In this document: in pieces, positions 8,190-16,942 of the stretch
Layout: each line of letters begins with the position of its first letter
How positions within the stretch are numbered: position 1 is the first letter of the stretch
NCBI GenBank assembly: GCA_047610385.1
Contig: JBLGAC010000019.1
Location: 1 to 64,000 of the forward strand
Source: JBOCEF01 sp047610385
GTDB taxonomy: Bacteria; Pseudomonadota; Alphaproteobacteria; Rhodobacterales; Rhodobacteraceae
Reading direction: 5' to 3'
DNA: 64,000 nt
Program-made: the position numbers and the translations under genes
Notes under the pieces: generated by a model
Told to the model about the DNA's origin: nothing
The model's input: only the letters and a program-made list of their open reading frames with translations
Database searches by the model: none

Positions 8190-9033
8190 CTAGGGTCAGG
8201 ATCGACAAGTGTGAGTCCACTAAATGCGGGTTGTCATCTAAACGTTCTAAAGTTTGGGAGTTTTACCATATCTGATCATCACTACTGGCTCATAAAAGAG
8301 CATCTTTCGCGATTGAAGCCGATTTTTTCCAATAGGTGGCTCGATGACTGGCGAGTGATCGGCGCGATTTGCTCATTGGTTACAATCCGCACAAGACCCT
8401 TTACAACCGCTTTGTGCGCTGGCGTCGAGCGGGCGTGTTCGATCGAATATTCGCAACGCTGGCCGCCGAGAGCGCAGCAACTGACACCGTGATGATCCCG
8501 TCGCGTCGAGTGCTGTTCAAATAAATTGCCGGGCAAGGGATGTGATCCACCTCAAAGCGCACCGCACCGCGGCGAGCTTGGTAAAAAAAGGGCTGCTACC
8601 CGCCGCATCGAACCCACCAAAGGCGGGCTGAATGCCAAACTGCACGCGGGTTGCGACGCAGCCGGCAAGCCATTGATATTTCGAACTACCGAGGGCAGCG
8701 GGTCAGCGATTATCGCAGTGCCGCGACCGTCTTACCCGCGCTGCCGGGTGCCGAAACCCTGATCGCCGACAAGGGCGTTGCGGCGCGACTGGCTTAGTCA
8801 GGCCCTGTCTGATCTGAAAATCACGCCCTGTATTCCTGGGCGCAAAAACTGCGAAGCCCCGATCCCCTACGACGCAAAAATCTACAGAAATCGCAATCTG
8901 GTCGGGCGCAAGTTCGGCAGGGTTTTCGACTGGCGCAGGGTCGCAACCCGATATGACCGATGCGAACACACGTTCAAAAGCGCAATCTGCATCGCTGCAA
9001 CCGTCGTATTTTGGTTATGAGTCATTAGCCTAG
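8190..9033 (+). mobile_element. Degenerate IS5-family (IS427-type) element, copy A
   Basis: About 844 bp bounded by CTAG at 8190-8193 and 9030-9033, with imperfect terminal repeats starting TAGGGTCAGGA on the left and, on the reverse strand, TAGGCTAATGACTCATAA on the right. Scattered transposase stretches remain (HHYWLIKEHLSRLKPIF, YNPHKTLYNRFVRWRRAGVF, LSDLKITPC, FKSAICIAATVVFWL), split by several frameshifts and stops. It is clearly related to copy B at 13258-14142 but in the opposite orientation and more decayed. CTAG targets fit the IS427 group. The element cannot encode an active transposase. Confidence 0.75.
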
Positions 9034-9245
9034 GCTCTGGAAAATGTCAGTGGAAAGATATCTGTCGGCGACTTCGGGCAAGCGCCTGCTGTCCAATGGG
9101 ACGCTCAGGATTTCGCCACGCAGTGGCAACGGATTCAAGGGCCGCCTGTATGTTCCTCTCATGGCTTGCAGTCCAACCAGCGCTGGGCAATGGGGCATCC
9201 GTGGGGTGACGCCTGCGCAGACGCTGAACGTGGTCGCGCAAATTA
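9034..9245 (+). mobile_element. Probable right part of the IS3-family remnant split by copy A
   Basis: Starts with LENVSG, which would follow the conserved DNGPE of an IS3 transposase, and contains AQDFATQW and, in another frame, MGIRGVTPAQTLNVV. These resemble the IS3 C-terminal pattern with FATRW and ALGGITPKQRL. The match is weak and frameshifted. Read with 7982-8189 it supports insertion of copy A into an older IS3-type element. Confidence 0.4.
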
Positions 9246-9421
9246 TACGGATTTCATCCGCCAAATATGGGGGGTTGGCAATGTAAATCCATATATTGGA
9301 AGTAATGATAGTATTTTTGTATGAGTAAAGTCTAAATCATTGATTATATAAGATGTAAAATGAATCATCTAAAATACCTGTCATTTACTTATAATAAATT
9401 TTATGAGAGGTTGTGTGCTGT

Positions 9422-10237
9422 TTATTTTTTTGCAACATCATTTTGTGACTTAATCAAGTTTTCTAATTCAATTAGGCGATTAAGTACCTCGTCACGGTAA
9501 ATATCAGTTTTTTCGTTTGATTCCTCATGATGCGCATCCTGCATCGAGTTTACGATCAAGCCAACCAGCAGGTTCACCACAGCAAATGTTGTGACCATGA
9601 TAAAGGGTATAAAGAACATCCAAGCATACGCATAAACCTCCATCACAGGGCGAACGATTCCCATTGACCAGCTCTCCAGCGTCATAACCTGGAATAGTGA
9701 GTAGCCTGCCCGCCCCAAGGTGCCGAACCAATCAGGAAATGCCGCACCAAAGAGCTTGGTGGCCATCACTGAGCCAATGTAAAAAATTACACCCATCAGC
9801 AAAAATACTGAACCCATGCCAGGAAGCGCGTTGATCAATCCCTCAACAACTCGACGTAGCGAGGGGGCCACCGAAACAACGCGTAGCAGCCGAAGTATTC
9901 GAAGAGCTCTAAGCACACTTAGACTTTGAGATGCTGGGACCAGCGAAATGCCAACGATTACAAAATCGAATATGTTCCAGCCGCTTCGAAAGAAATTTAA
10001 GCCACGGCCGAAAAGCTTGAGTGCGATTTCGACCACAAACACCCCAAGGCAAATCTCATCCAGGAGCAAAATCAGTGGGCCTGCCCGCTGCATCGCCGCG
10101 TCTGAGGTTTCAAGCCCCAGAATGACAGCGTTAAACAAGATAACGCCAAGGATGAAATTTTGCACCGCGGGCCGGTCTGCGAACCGTGCGACGCGAGCGC
10201 GAAAAAACGACAGGGAGGGTGCGCTGAGATTAATCAT
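9422..10237 (-). CDS. Bacterial voltage-gated sodium channel (NaChBac/NavSp family)
   Basis: A 271-residue single-domain channel subunit that would form a tetramer in the inner membrane. S1 lies at about residues 27-45, S2 at 55-78 and S3 at 86-101. S4 is at about 109-128 with gating arginines at 110, 113, 116 and 119. The pore helix and selectivity filter read TLESWSM (186-192), the sodium-selective filter of this family. S6 spans about 205-230, followed by an acidic neck and a C-terminal coiled coil ending near 268. All expected parts are present, so the gene looks intact. ATG 10237 is chosen because the channel domain follows; ATG 10249 is an alternative, and no clear ribosome-binding site is seen. 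It lies alone among insertion-sequence remnants, with lower GC than the housekeeping genes. Such channels are common in marine and alkaliphilic bacteria. Confidence 0.9.
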   Translation of the reverse strand: MINLSAPSLSFFRARVARFADRPAVQNFILGVILFNAVILGLETSDAAMQRAGPLILLLDEICLGVFVVEIALKLFGRGLNFFRSGWNIFDFVIVGISLVPASQSLSVLRALRILRLLRVVSVAPSLRRVVEGLINALPGMGSVFLLMGVIFYIGSVMATKLFGAAFPDWFGTLGRAGYSLFQVMTLESWSMGIVRPVMEVYAYAWMFFIPFIMVTTFAVVNLLVGLIVNSMQDAHHEESNEKTDIYRDEVLNRLIELENLIKSQNDVAKK

Positions 10238-10385
10238 GACAGCACACATCGGTTGCACTGTCTGGGTCCGCAAGAGGCAATATCACGCGATTCACGTTTC
10301 AGTTCCAAACGCGGTAAGTCAGTGGTGAAAAAATGAGCAGATCAATTTTCAGGGACACATTTTCTGAAGTGCCCAATGTCAGGCA

Positions 10386-11656
10386 ATGACGGCGGTTTCA
10401 ACGGGTTGGCGCGGCACTTTATCTGTCAAAGATGGAGTGTGAGCCATGGCCTATCGCCGCCGCATATTTTTCACCGACAAGCAGAAATCAGAGATCTGGA
10501 ATCTATGGCTACGCGGCGAGTCGATGAGTTCAATCGGTCGCGGGTTTGAACGTGCCTCGTCGTCGATTTATCCGCTGCTGGCGCGCACTGGCGGCATCCG
10601 TCCGCCCGACCGCACCAGATCGCGCTTGGCGCTGACGCTTGGCGAACGCAAAGAGATATCGAGATGCCTGATCGCCAAACATTCATTGCGGTCAATTGCC
10701 CGCGCCTTGCGGCGGTCAGCCTCCACGATCAGCCGTGAAGTCCGGCGCGGGCGGAGGCACCCTGCGGTATCGTGCAGTGCATGCAGACGCCGCCGCTTGG
10801 GGCCGCGCGCATCGCCCCAAGCCCTGCAAGCTGGCAGGGAATGCCTATCTCTGCCGCGAGATATCGGCAAAGCTGATCCGAAAAAGATCTCCGCAACAAA
10901 TTGCAGGCTGGCTCATTCTAGAGCATCAGGGCGATGACGCCAAACGTGTCTCTCATGAAACGACCTATCAGAGCCTGTTCATCCAGACACGTGGCGTGTT
11001 GAAGAAGGAATTACTGGCGCATTTACGGGCCACACGATCCATTCGAAGGTCTCGCCATGCCACATTGAAACGCAACGACCTTAGCCAGATTAAGGATACG
11101 GTATCAATTAGGGAAAGACCGGCTGCAGTCGAGGATCGTGCCGTCCCGGGCCATTGGCCTTGCGTTGATGCAAGCATTACATGCCGGCTGACAGATGGGC
11201 GACCTGATTGCAGGCTCGGGCAACAGCTTCATTGCAACGCTGGTCGAGCGGCATTCGCGCTTTGTGATGTTGGCACAAGTTGGCGCCAAGAACAGCCACA
11301 GCGTCGTTACGGCCCTCATCAAGCAATTGCAGAAGCTGCCGAAGGAGCTCTATCGATCCCTCATCTGGAACCGCGGCACGGAGATGTCCGGGCATCGGAA
11401 CTTCACGCTGGCGACGAATATCGATGAATTCTTCTGTGACCCGCACAGCCCATGGCAACGCGGCGCCAATGAAAACACCAACCGATTGCTGCGGAAATAC
11501 TTTCCCAAAGGAACAGATTTTTTGATACATAGCCAATCCAAGTCGAGCACCGTCGCCAGACAGCTCAATGAACGAACCCGAAAAACGCTGGGCTACGAAA
11601 CACCCACCGAGCGCTTTCAAGCATGTGTTGCGTTGATTAGTTGAAGCCGCTATCAT
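10386..11656 (+). mobile_element. IS30-family insertion sequence, inactive
   Basis: About 1.27 kb with imperfect terminal repeats (left ATGACGGCGGTTTCAAC, right on the reverse strand ATGATAGCGGCTTCAAC). The transposase starts at ATG 10446 (MAYRRRIFFTDKQKSEIW) and includes the HTH region STISREVRR. It is broken by a frameshift near 10745, by about 40 extra bases near 11160-11195 inside the GHWEGDL motif (GHW and GDLIAGSG are separated), and ends in frame with HSPWQRGANENTN and KYFPKGTDF up to 11644. The usual WDRG catalytic aspartate reads WNRG here. It has several independent defects and cannot transpose on its own. Confidence 0.85.
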
Positions 11657-11729
11657 TAAGAGCTTTTTATGACTTAATGAATTTTACAACTTAGATATTA
11701 TTTGAATAAATTTGCATCAAAATTTTAAA

Positions 11730-11987
11730 ATGGCTTTTAAGTATATTAATTTACAATTAAATTTTCATAATTTCATTATTATAATTGAGGGTATAAATTG
11801 CAATACTAATCATATAACATTTGATCAAATTGCAGAAGATTTTTTAAATAAAATTAAAAAAATTTGTCTTAATGGTGCCGATTTTTCTAAATTGCTCAGA
11901 TTTATTTGTCCATTTATTCCAAATAAATTCAATTATAGATCGCTGCTTGCGAAAAATGCATCCAGTGTTGAATATTCCGCAGTATAG
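11730..11987 (+). CDS. Short AT-rich open reading frame, possibly not a gene
   Basis: An 85-codon frame (MAFKYINLQLNFHNF...) in DNA far more AT-rich than the rest of the window. The protein is rich in Asn, Ile, Lys and Phe and I do not recognise it. No ribosome-binding site is evident. The surrounding stretch from 11657 to about 12214 has no other candidate gene. It may be a fragment of foreign low-GC DNA or chance. Confidence 0.2.
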   Translation: MAFKYINLQLNFHNFIIIIEGINCNTNHITFDQIAEDFLNKIKKICLNGADFSKLLRFICPFIPNKFNYRSLLAKNASSVEYSAV

Positions 11988-12214
11988 TGAAATTTGAAAA
12001 TACTAACGCCGATTTTTGCACAGTGGGTAATTACGGAAAAAATATTTCAGGATAACTGTTGACTTGATCCACAAACCCTTATCCACCATGAGGTGGAATC
12101 TGTACAAAAATGAAGACCGGCGATGAAGTGATTTGGATTCAAAAAGAGCAAATCATTCGCTGCCTCACAGGTGACTGACGGCGAATGCCCGTATTTAACT
12201 GACAGCCAACGGAT

Positions 12215-12826
12215 TATGCAGCAAACACCGAGAGGGCGGCGTGTAGGGCACGGGCTTTCGACCGATCAAATGTGCGCTACAACCCCATCCGCCTCGACGA
12301 TGTGGATCTGCGCGCCGCCATGAAGGGCGTCGCAGTGGAGCAGTGCCGGTTTAGATACAGGCGCATCCATGTGATGCTGGATCGACAAGGCACCGAGTTC
12401 ACCTCGACGGAGATCCTGTCCTTGTCTCAGCGTACAAGCGTCGGTTGGCATTGCATCGCGCCGCGCTGGCCGGCAGCGGCGCGCCTTCGAACTGCGAAAA
12501 GGGGGCAGGCCAATTCAGAACGGCTTCATCGAGAGCTTCAACGGCGGGTTCGATTTCTCTTGGCGACCAAATAGAAATCAACTTCGGAACAACATACGAG
12601 GCTCTCAACGAGGTGCTGTTCACCGCTTTGAGCGAGGCGCACCGGCAAATCCGCGACTGGAAAGACGATTCCAACCGCCACAGGCCCCGCTCGGCGCTCG
12701 GAATCATCCCACTTGCCCGATTTTCCATGAAAATGAGGCTGGAAACGCTGTCCGCATGAGCTCAAATCTCAACCCACGGAGTCTGCGCCAAGCTGGATGA
12801 AAGACGGATTTTAGGTCAGTGTCATG
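12215..12826 (+). mobile_element. IS3-family element remnant with internal deletion
   Basis: The + strand reads RSNVRYNPIRLDDVDLRAAM and FRYRRIHVMLDRQG, the start of an IS3 orfB. It then jumps directly to TEFTSTEILSLSQ and, in other frames, IQNGFIESFNGGF and SEAHRQIRDWKDDSNRHRP-SALG, the C-terminal part. The central portion carrying the first catalytic Asp is missing (roughly 100 or more residues), and two frame changes follow. The right end is probably near 12826 (GGTCAGTGTCA). Confidence 0.75.
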
Positions 12827-13149
12827 CGCACGATAAGATTGCGCATGCGGTATAAATCCTGAGATATACCTGTCAAAATTCACACATTGATGGCATGATA
12901 ATCCCATGTATGCAGTGATAATTTTTATGATTAGAAATTTTTCCCAATTTTCACACAAAATCTCCACATCGATGCCAAATTTGCTATCAACACTTGTGCC
13001 TTAATTGTTTAAATATATATTTTCAGATTTAATTTTTAAAATACATTTTAAATATAAAATACATTATTATATATTTAATATTTGGTTATTTTTGCATCCT
13101 AATGCGTGTAGAGATAATCGTTTTACGAAGTAAAAATTTTTCTCAACAT
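12827..13149. other. AT-rich stretch without a gene
   Basis: About 320 bases of very AT-rich sequence (runs such as TTTAAATATATATTTT around 13010-13080) with no open frame of interest. Its composition differs sharply from the flanking chromosome, as expected for accessory DNA. Confidence 0.6.
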
Positions 13150-13257
13150 TTTTTTGGTTGTCAACGTAAGTATTTATGGACTGATCGTGCCATTTGATGA
13201 TCTGGTTTAAACTGCGGATGACGCGGTCGGCTGGCAGCGCGAAATCTGCTTCGATGC
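13150..13257 (-). mobile_element. Fragment of an IS3-family transposase abutting copy B
   Basis: The reverse strand reads SIEADFALPADRVIRSLNQI then IKWHDQ, matching the IS3 orfB motif EADFSLPAERVIRSLDQIIEWRGK. It begins exactly at the end of IS5-type copy B (13258) and fades out after about 35 codons into AT-rich DNA. Confidence 0.65.
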
Positions 13258-14142
13258 TTAGGCTCAGGACTCATAACCAGAATATGTCGGTTGCAGCGAT
13301 GCAGATGGCGCTCATAAACGTGTGGGCGCAGCGCTCAAAGCGCGTGGCGATCCTGCGCCAGCCCTTGAGCCTGCCGAACATGCGCCCGATCAGATTGCGC
13401 TGCTGGTAGGTTTCGGCCTCATAAGTGACCGGCGCCTTGCGGTTCTTGCGTCCAGCAATGCATGGTGAGATTTTCAGATCAGACAGGGCTTGGCGGAACA
13501 AATCGCTGTAGTAGTCCTTGTCGGCGATCAGGGTTTCGGCGTCCGGCAGCGCGGGCAAGACGGTCGCGCCGCCGCGATAGTCGCTGACCCGCTGCCCGGC
13601 AGGCGACGTGTGCATCGCCGAGAGGGTGCCCCTCGGTGAGCAGCAATATCAATGGCTTGCCGTCGCAGACCGCGTGCAGCTTGGAATTCAGGCCTCCTTT
13701 GGTCCGCTCGATGCGGCGGGGAACAGCCCCTTTTTACGCAAGCTCGCCGCAGTGCGGTGCGCTTTGAGGTGGGCCTGCGTTGATCATCACGGTCTCCGGC
13801 GCGGTGCCTTCGGCGGCCAAAGTCGCGAATATCCGATCGAACACGCCCGCTCGACTTCAGCGCACAAAGCGGTTGTACAGGGTCTTGTGCGGGCCATAGG
13901 CGGCGGGGGCATCGCGCCTCATCAGCCCTTTGCGGATCACATGGACCATGGCGCTGATCACCCGCCGATCATCGACCCGAGGCACCCCGCGAGGCTTATT
14001 GGGCAAAAGCGGCTGCAGACGCAGAAACTGAGCTTCTGTAAGCCAGAAGTGGTGATCGGACATGGCAAACCTCGCAACGTTTGGGAGGTTTGAATCATAA
14101 CTGGCAGTCAATGGAAATCCCATTTATTGGTCCTGACCCTAG
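13258..14142 (-). mobile_element. Degenerate IS5-family (IS427-type) element, copy B
   Basis: About 885 bp with terminal repeats TAGGGTCAGGACCAATAA (right end read on the reverse strand) and TAGGCTCAGGACTCATAA (left end). CTAG is present at 14139-14142 and CTTAG at the other end. The transposase starts at ATG 14063 (MSDHHFWLTEAQFLRLQPLL). It is broken by TGG-to-TGA in the FVRW motif near 13857, by frame changes around the first catalytic Asp (MID reads MIN), and by an insertion of about 30 bases before QRVSDYRGG. The last part (13615-13271) is open and ends CIAATDIFWL. It is a better-preserved, inverted relative of copy A. Confidence 0.8.
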
Positions 14143-14778
14143 GCCGTGTGGACAAAGCGCATCCAGCGATGAATTGCGGCGATTTGAACGAAGCTTAGAA
14201 AGCTTGCAGGGGTCTTGCCGTAGCAGGTTGCGACGCGTCGAAACTGCTTTAACAAGCCCATCATACGCTCGATGCGGTTGCGCTTGGCGTATCGAATCCG
14301 GTCCAGCGTGCCGGGCTGCTTACGGTTGGATCTCCACGGAATGATCGGGTGTGAGCCCTGCAGGTACAGGTCGGCGCGCAGGTCGTCGCTGTCATAACCC
14401 TTGTCGGCCAGTAGCTCGCGCGGGCGTTGTGCGGCATAGGCCAACAGGGCGGAGGCGGCAGAAATATCGGCCGTCTGGCCCGGCGTCAGGTGCATCGCAA
14501 TTGGCAGTCCATGCACCTCCGTCAGCACATGGATTTTGGTGCTGAAGCCACCGCGAGACCGTCCTAAGGCATTAAATTCGCTGCCCCTTTTTTGGCTCTG
14601 GCACTATGCTGGTGCGCACGGATAACGGTGCTATCGATCATCTTGATTGCACCATCGCCCGCGCCGCTGGCCACTAAAGCCTCGAGAATACCTTCGATTA
14701 CCCCGGCGTCGCGCCAACGAGCAAACCTGCGCCAGACGGTGTTCCACTTGCCAAAGCGCTCGGGTAGGCGAAGCACCG
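14139..14778 (-). mobile_element. IS5-family transposase fragment with a -1 frameshift site
   Basis: On the reverse strand the first frame reads VLRLPERFGKWNTVWRRFARW and MIDSTVIRAHQH to a stop near 14564. The second frame continues NALGRSRGGFSTKIHVLTEV, then ADKGYDSDDLR and RNRIERMMGLLKQFRRVATCY to the stop at 14139. A slippery AAAAAAG lies at 14587-14593, and a -1 shift there joins the two frames exactly (AKK then RGSEFNALGRSRGG), as in IS427-group elements. So this break is probably programmed. All DDE regions are present, but about 45 N-terminal residues are missing at the junction near 14780, so the element is truncated. Its stop codon lies within the CTAG end of copy B. Confidence 0.75.
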
Positions 14779-14805
14779 GCGTCTGCAAGTGGTGGCGTGG
14801 CTGTA

Positions 14806-16444
14806 GTGTCCGACATAGACCCCAACCCAAACGCGTCGGCGCTCGACGTGAGGGTGCTGACACAAGCGTTTCTCGATATAAACATGATCTGCGGTCTGTA
14901 CCGGCCAGATCAAGGTGAAGACATGGTGGCAAGAAGCGCTGGCGCAGCGCGAGTGGCAGACGTCGTTGTTGATTGGCATCTCCAGCCAGGCCAGAGCAAG
15001 CCTGCTAAGGACATCATCCTCAAGCTCTTGACCGACGACGCCGCCGAAAAGGGGCGATTGCGATTGATCGCGATTTACACTTCACAAGCGGGCCGAAGGG
15101 AGATCGCGGCGGAGATCGTAAGCGCCATCAGCGACAGCGACCTGCTTAATTTGGCCGTCGAAACCTGCGCTGACGGAGCCATCACCGCGTCAGGCTTGCT
15201 GATTGTTGTGTTGAACAAAAAACATACACCGCCAAGCCAAGGTCTTGAAATGGTGGTCGAGGAGGTGCTTCCGGATCGACTTGTCGAAGAGTTCGCAAAG
15301 CTGAATTGTGGTCTTCTTGCGAGCTTCGCACTCGAAGCGGTTGGAGCTGTCAGGCGCGGCGCCCACCATGTTCTTGCGCAGTACCGCGAAGAACTTGACG
15401 GCGCATTCCTTGGCCATCGTTGTAGTTTGATCGACCCGGACGATGCCAACGCCCTTGCGATGGATATGCTGTCGTCTGAACTGGTGAACCTCGTGGAACT
15501 CGAGAATGTGGCGGAGCGCACTCTTGGACTGGATGTGCTCAAACTTTGGGTCACCGCACACTCTGGCGATACCGGTACGCTGAGCACCGGTGACGCTCAG
15601 ATAGCTCTCGAGGACGCGAAAAACCATTTTAGCCAACGGAAACAGCGGCTTCAATTAAACATCAACAAATCACAAGAAAATTACTAAGCCATTGGAGCCC
15701 GCATCTGGCAAGCGGGTCAGTGTCGATACAATTACTGGGGCATTCTACGCGGGCGACGCAGCAGAGATTTCTGGGCAGAGGCGGCTCGCGCTTCTTTCCA
15801 GCTTCCAGCGTGAAGCTGGTAGAACACGTTTTTCAGATTATTGGACGCCTATCCTCTCGCTTGGCACCCTAATTAAAGCGAAAGATGAAACTGGCAGGAT
15901 GCTCCCTTGCATGCAGCCACGTTGCGATAGCACTCGTTTGAAAGCAGTTACAAAATTTCCCTTTCAAATAGTCAAGCGAGCGGATCAGGAAAACTTCAAC
16001 CTCGTAGTCTATCACCCGGAAGATGTGGGAACCGAGGTGATCGTCGCCCTAAAGCCTGGAGACCTTGAGATATTAGATTTTACACCCAGGCCAAAGGAAG
16101 TCGTATTGGCATCTAGTGTTGGAAAGGAGTTAATCTTCACCGGCGTTGATGGGAATACATACAGATGAATTGGCGATCTTACTCGGATGAAAGCCCAGAG
16201 TCTTGCGGTCCTGTTTGGGGAGAGCATCCAGAGGGTTGGTATGGACGAGCTTGAGTGGCTTAAAATTGGCAGAAGGGTAAAAGCAGAGGCAACGCGATTT
16301 GCACTGGTTGGAGTAGATGTGGATGCTGTAACTTATAATATTGGTGTATTTATTTTCAAAGCCAGTGTTCATCGGATTTTTTTTACAGTGAAGGCTGATG
16401 CGACATGTACCCGCTCTCCAGATATAGCGGTTTGCACGCCCTGA
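14806..16444 (+). pseudogene. Receiver-like conflict-system protein (response-receiver / iREC type), broken
   Basis: Three pieces form one decayed gene. Piece 1 (GTG 14806 to 15687) has a receiver-like fold pattern: ADVVVDWHL, where the phospho-acceptor strand would be, then LRLIAIYTSQ, followed by VEEVLPDRLVEEFAKLNCGL and the segment ELDGAFLGHRCSLIDPDDAN. Piece 2 is shifted by +1 (15692-16168): YWTPILSLGTLI, MLPCMQPRCDSTRL, KFPFQIVKR and KPGDLEILDF. TGA at 16166-16168 replaces what should be Trp (YR-W-IGDL). Piece 3 continues in the same frame with LAVLFGESIQRVGMDELEWL. This order of motifs matches, from memory, large proteins annotated as response-receiver domain proteins in predicted anti-phage conflict loci. 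The N-terminal Asp-rich strand is missing at the IS junction. No partner kinase or effector is nearby. GC is lower than in the flanking chromosome. The homologous part seems to end near 16285. Confidence 0.6.
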
Positions 16445-16518
16445 TTCTGGGCGGCGGCCAGTCTGTCAACTGAGGCAGAAGCCGCAGCGCAGCCCAGCGC
16501 TCTCGCCTCAAACCTTGA

Positions 16519-16563
16519 CGAACCTTTGCAAAAGGTTCGCCAGCGCGCCCCGTAGGGCGCGCT
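16519..16563. repeat. Two adjacent inverted repeats beside tRNA-Tyr
   Basis: CGAACCTTT-GCA-AAAGGTTCG (about 16519-16539) and AGCGCGCCC-CGTA-GGGCGCGCT (16542-16563) lie between the conflict pseudogene and the 3' end of tRNA-Tyr. They could act as terminator or processing hairpins for the tRNA transcript (read on the - strand) or mark an insertion junction. Confidence 0.45.
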
Positions 16564-16586
16564 AGGCAAAGCATCTTTTTTGGGGG

Positions 16587-16670
16587 TGGTGGGCGGGGTG
16601 GGAATCGAACCCACTGTGCGTCTCCGCGATGGATTTACAGTCCACTGCCCTACCTTAGAGCATCCCGCCC
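16587..16670 (-). tRNA. tRNA-Tyr (anticodon GTA)
   Basis: 84 bases including an encoded CCA end. The acceptor stem is GGGCGGG/CCCGCCC, the anticodon loop CTGTAAA gives GTA, the T-arm is GTGGG-TTCGATT-CCCAC, and the long variable arm (CGCGGAGACGCACA region) is that of a class II tRNA. Its 3' end faces the accessory region to the left, which is the usual polarity for integration at tRNA genes. Confidence 0.95.
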
Positions 16671-16942
16671 GCCGCGTTGCCTATAGACGACGCCCGGACT
16701 CGTCAACCGCTTATCGCCTCGGTTTCGCAGGGCGCGTGCCGGATCGTGCGACAAGTGCCCTGCGCCTTGGCCGGCGGGGCAGGCGTGGTGCTGCCTTCGC
16801 CCGGCTTTTTCTGCGCTCGCCTGCACCCCTAGTGGCGCGCGACACACCGATCTGGCCGGGGCGTCGCGCCCTTGCCGTTGCATCGCGTGCCGCGCCATGC
16901 TTGATCCGCCGCTACACGCCCTTGCCGTCAGGAGACCCCGCC

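Noticed and set aside
10446..11644. Programmed frameshifting in the IS30 transposase
   Set aside because: No slippery sequence at the break points, one break is an insertion of about 40 bases, and IS30 elements use a single frame.
7810..16586. An integrase or attachment-site repeat for a tRNA-Tyr island
   Set aside because: No integrase-like protein was seen in any frame, and no repeat of the tRNA 3' end was found by eye near the left edge.
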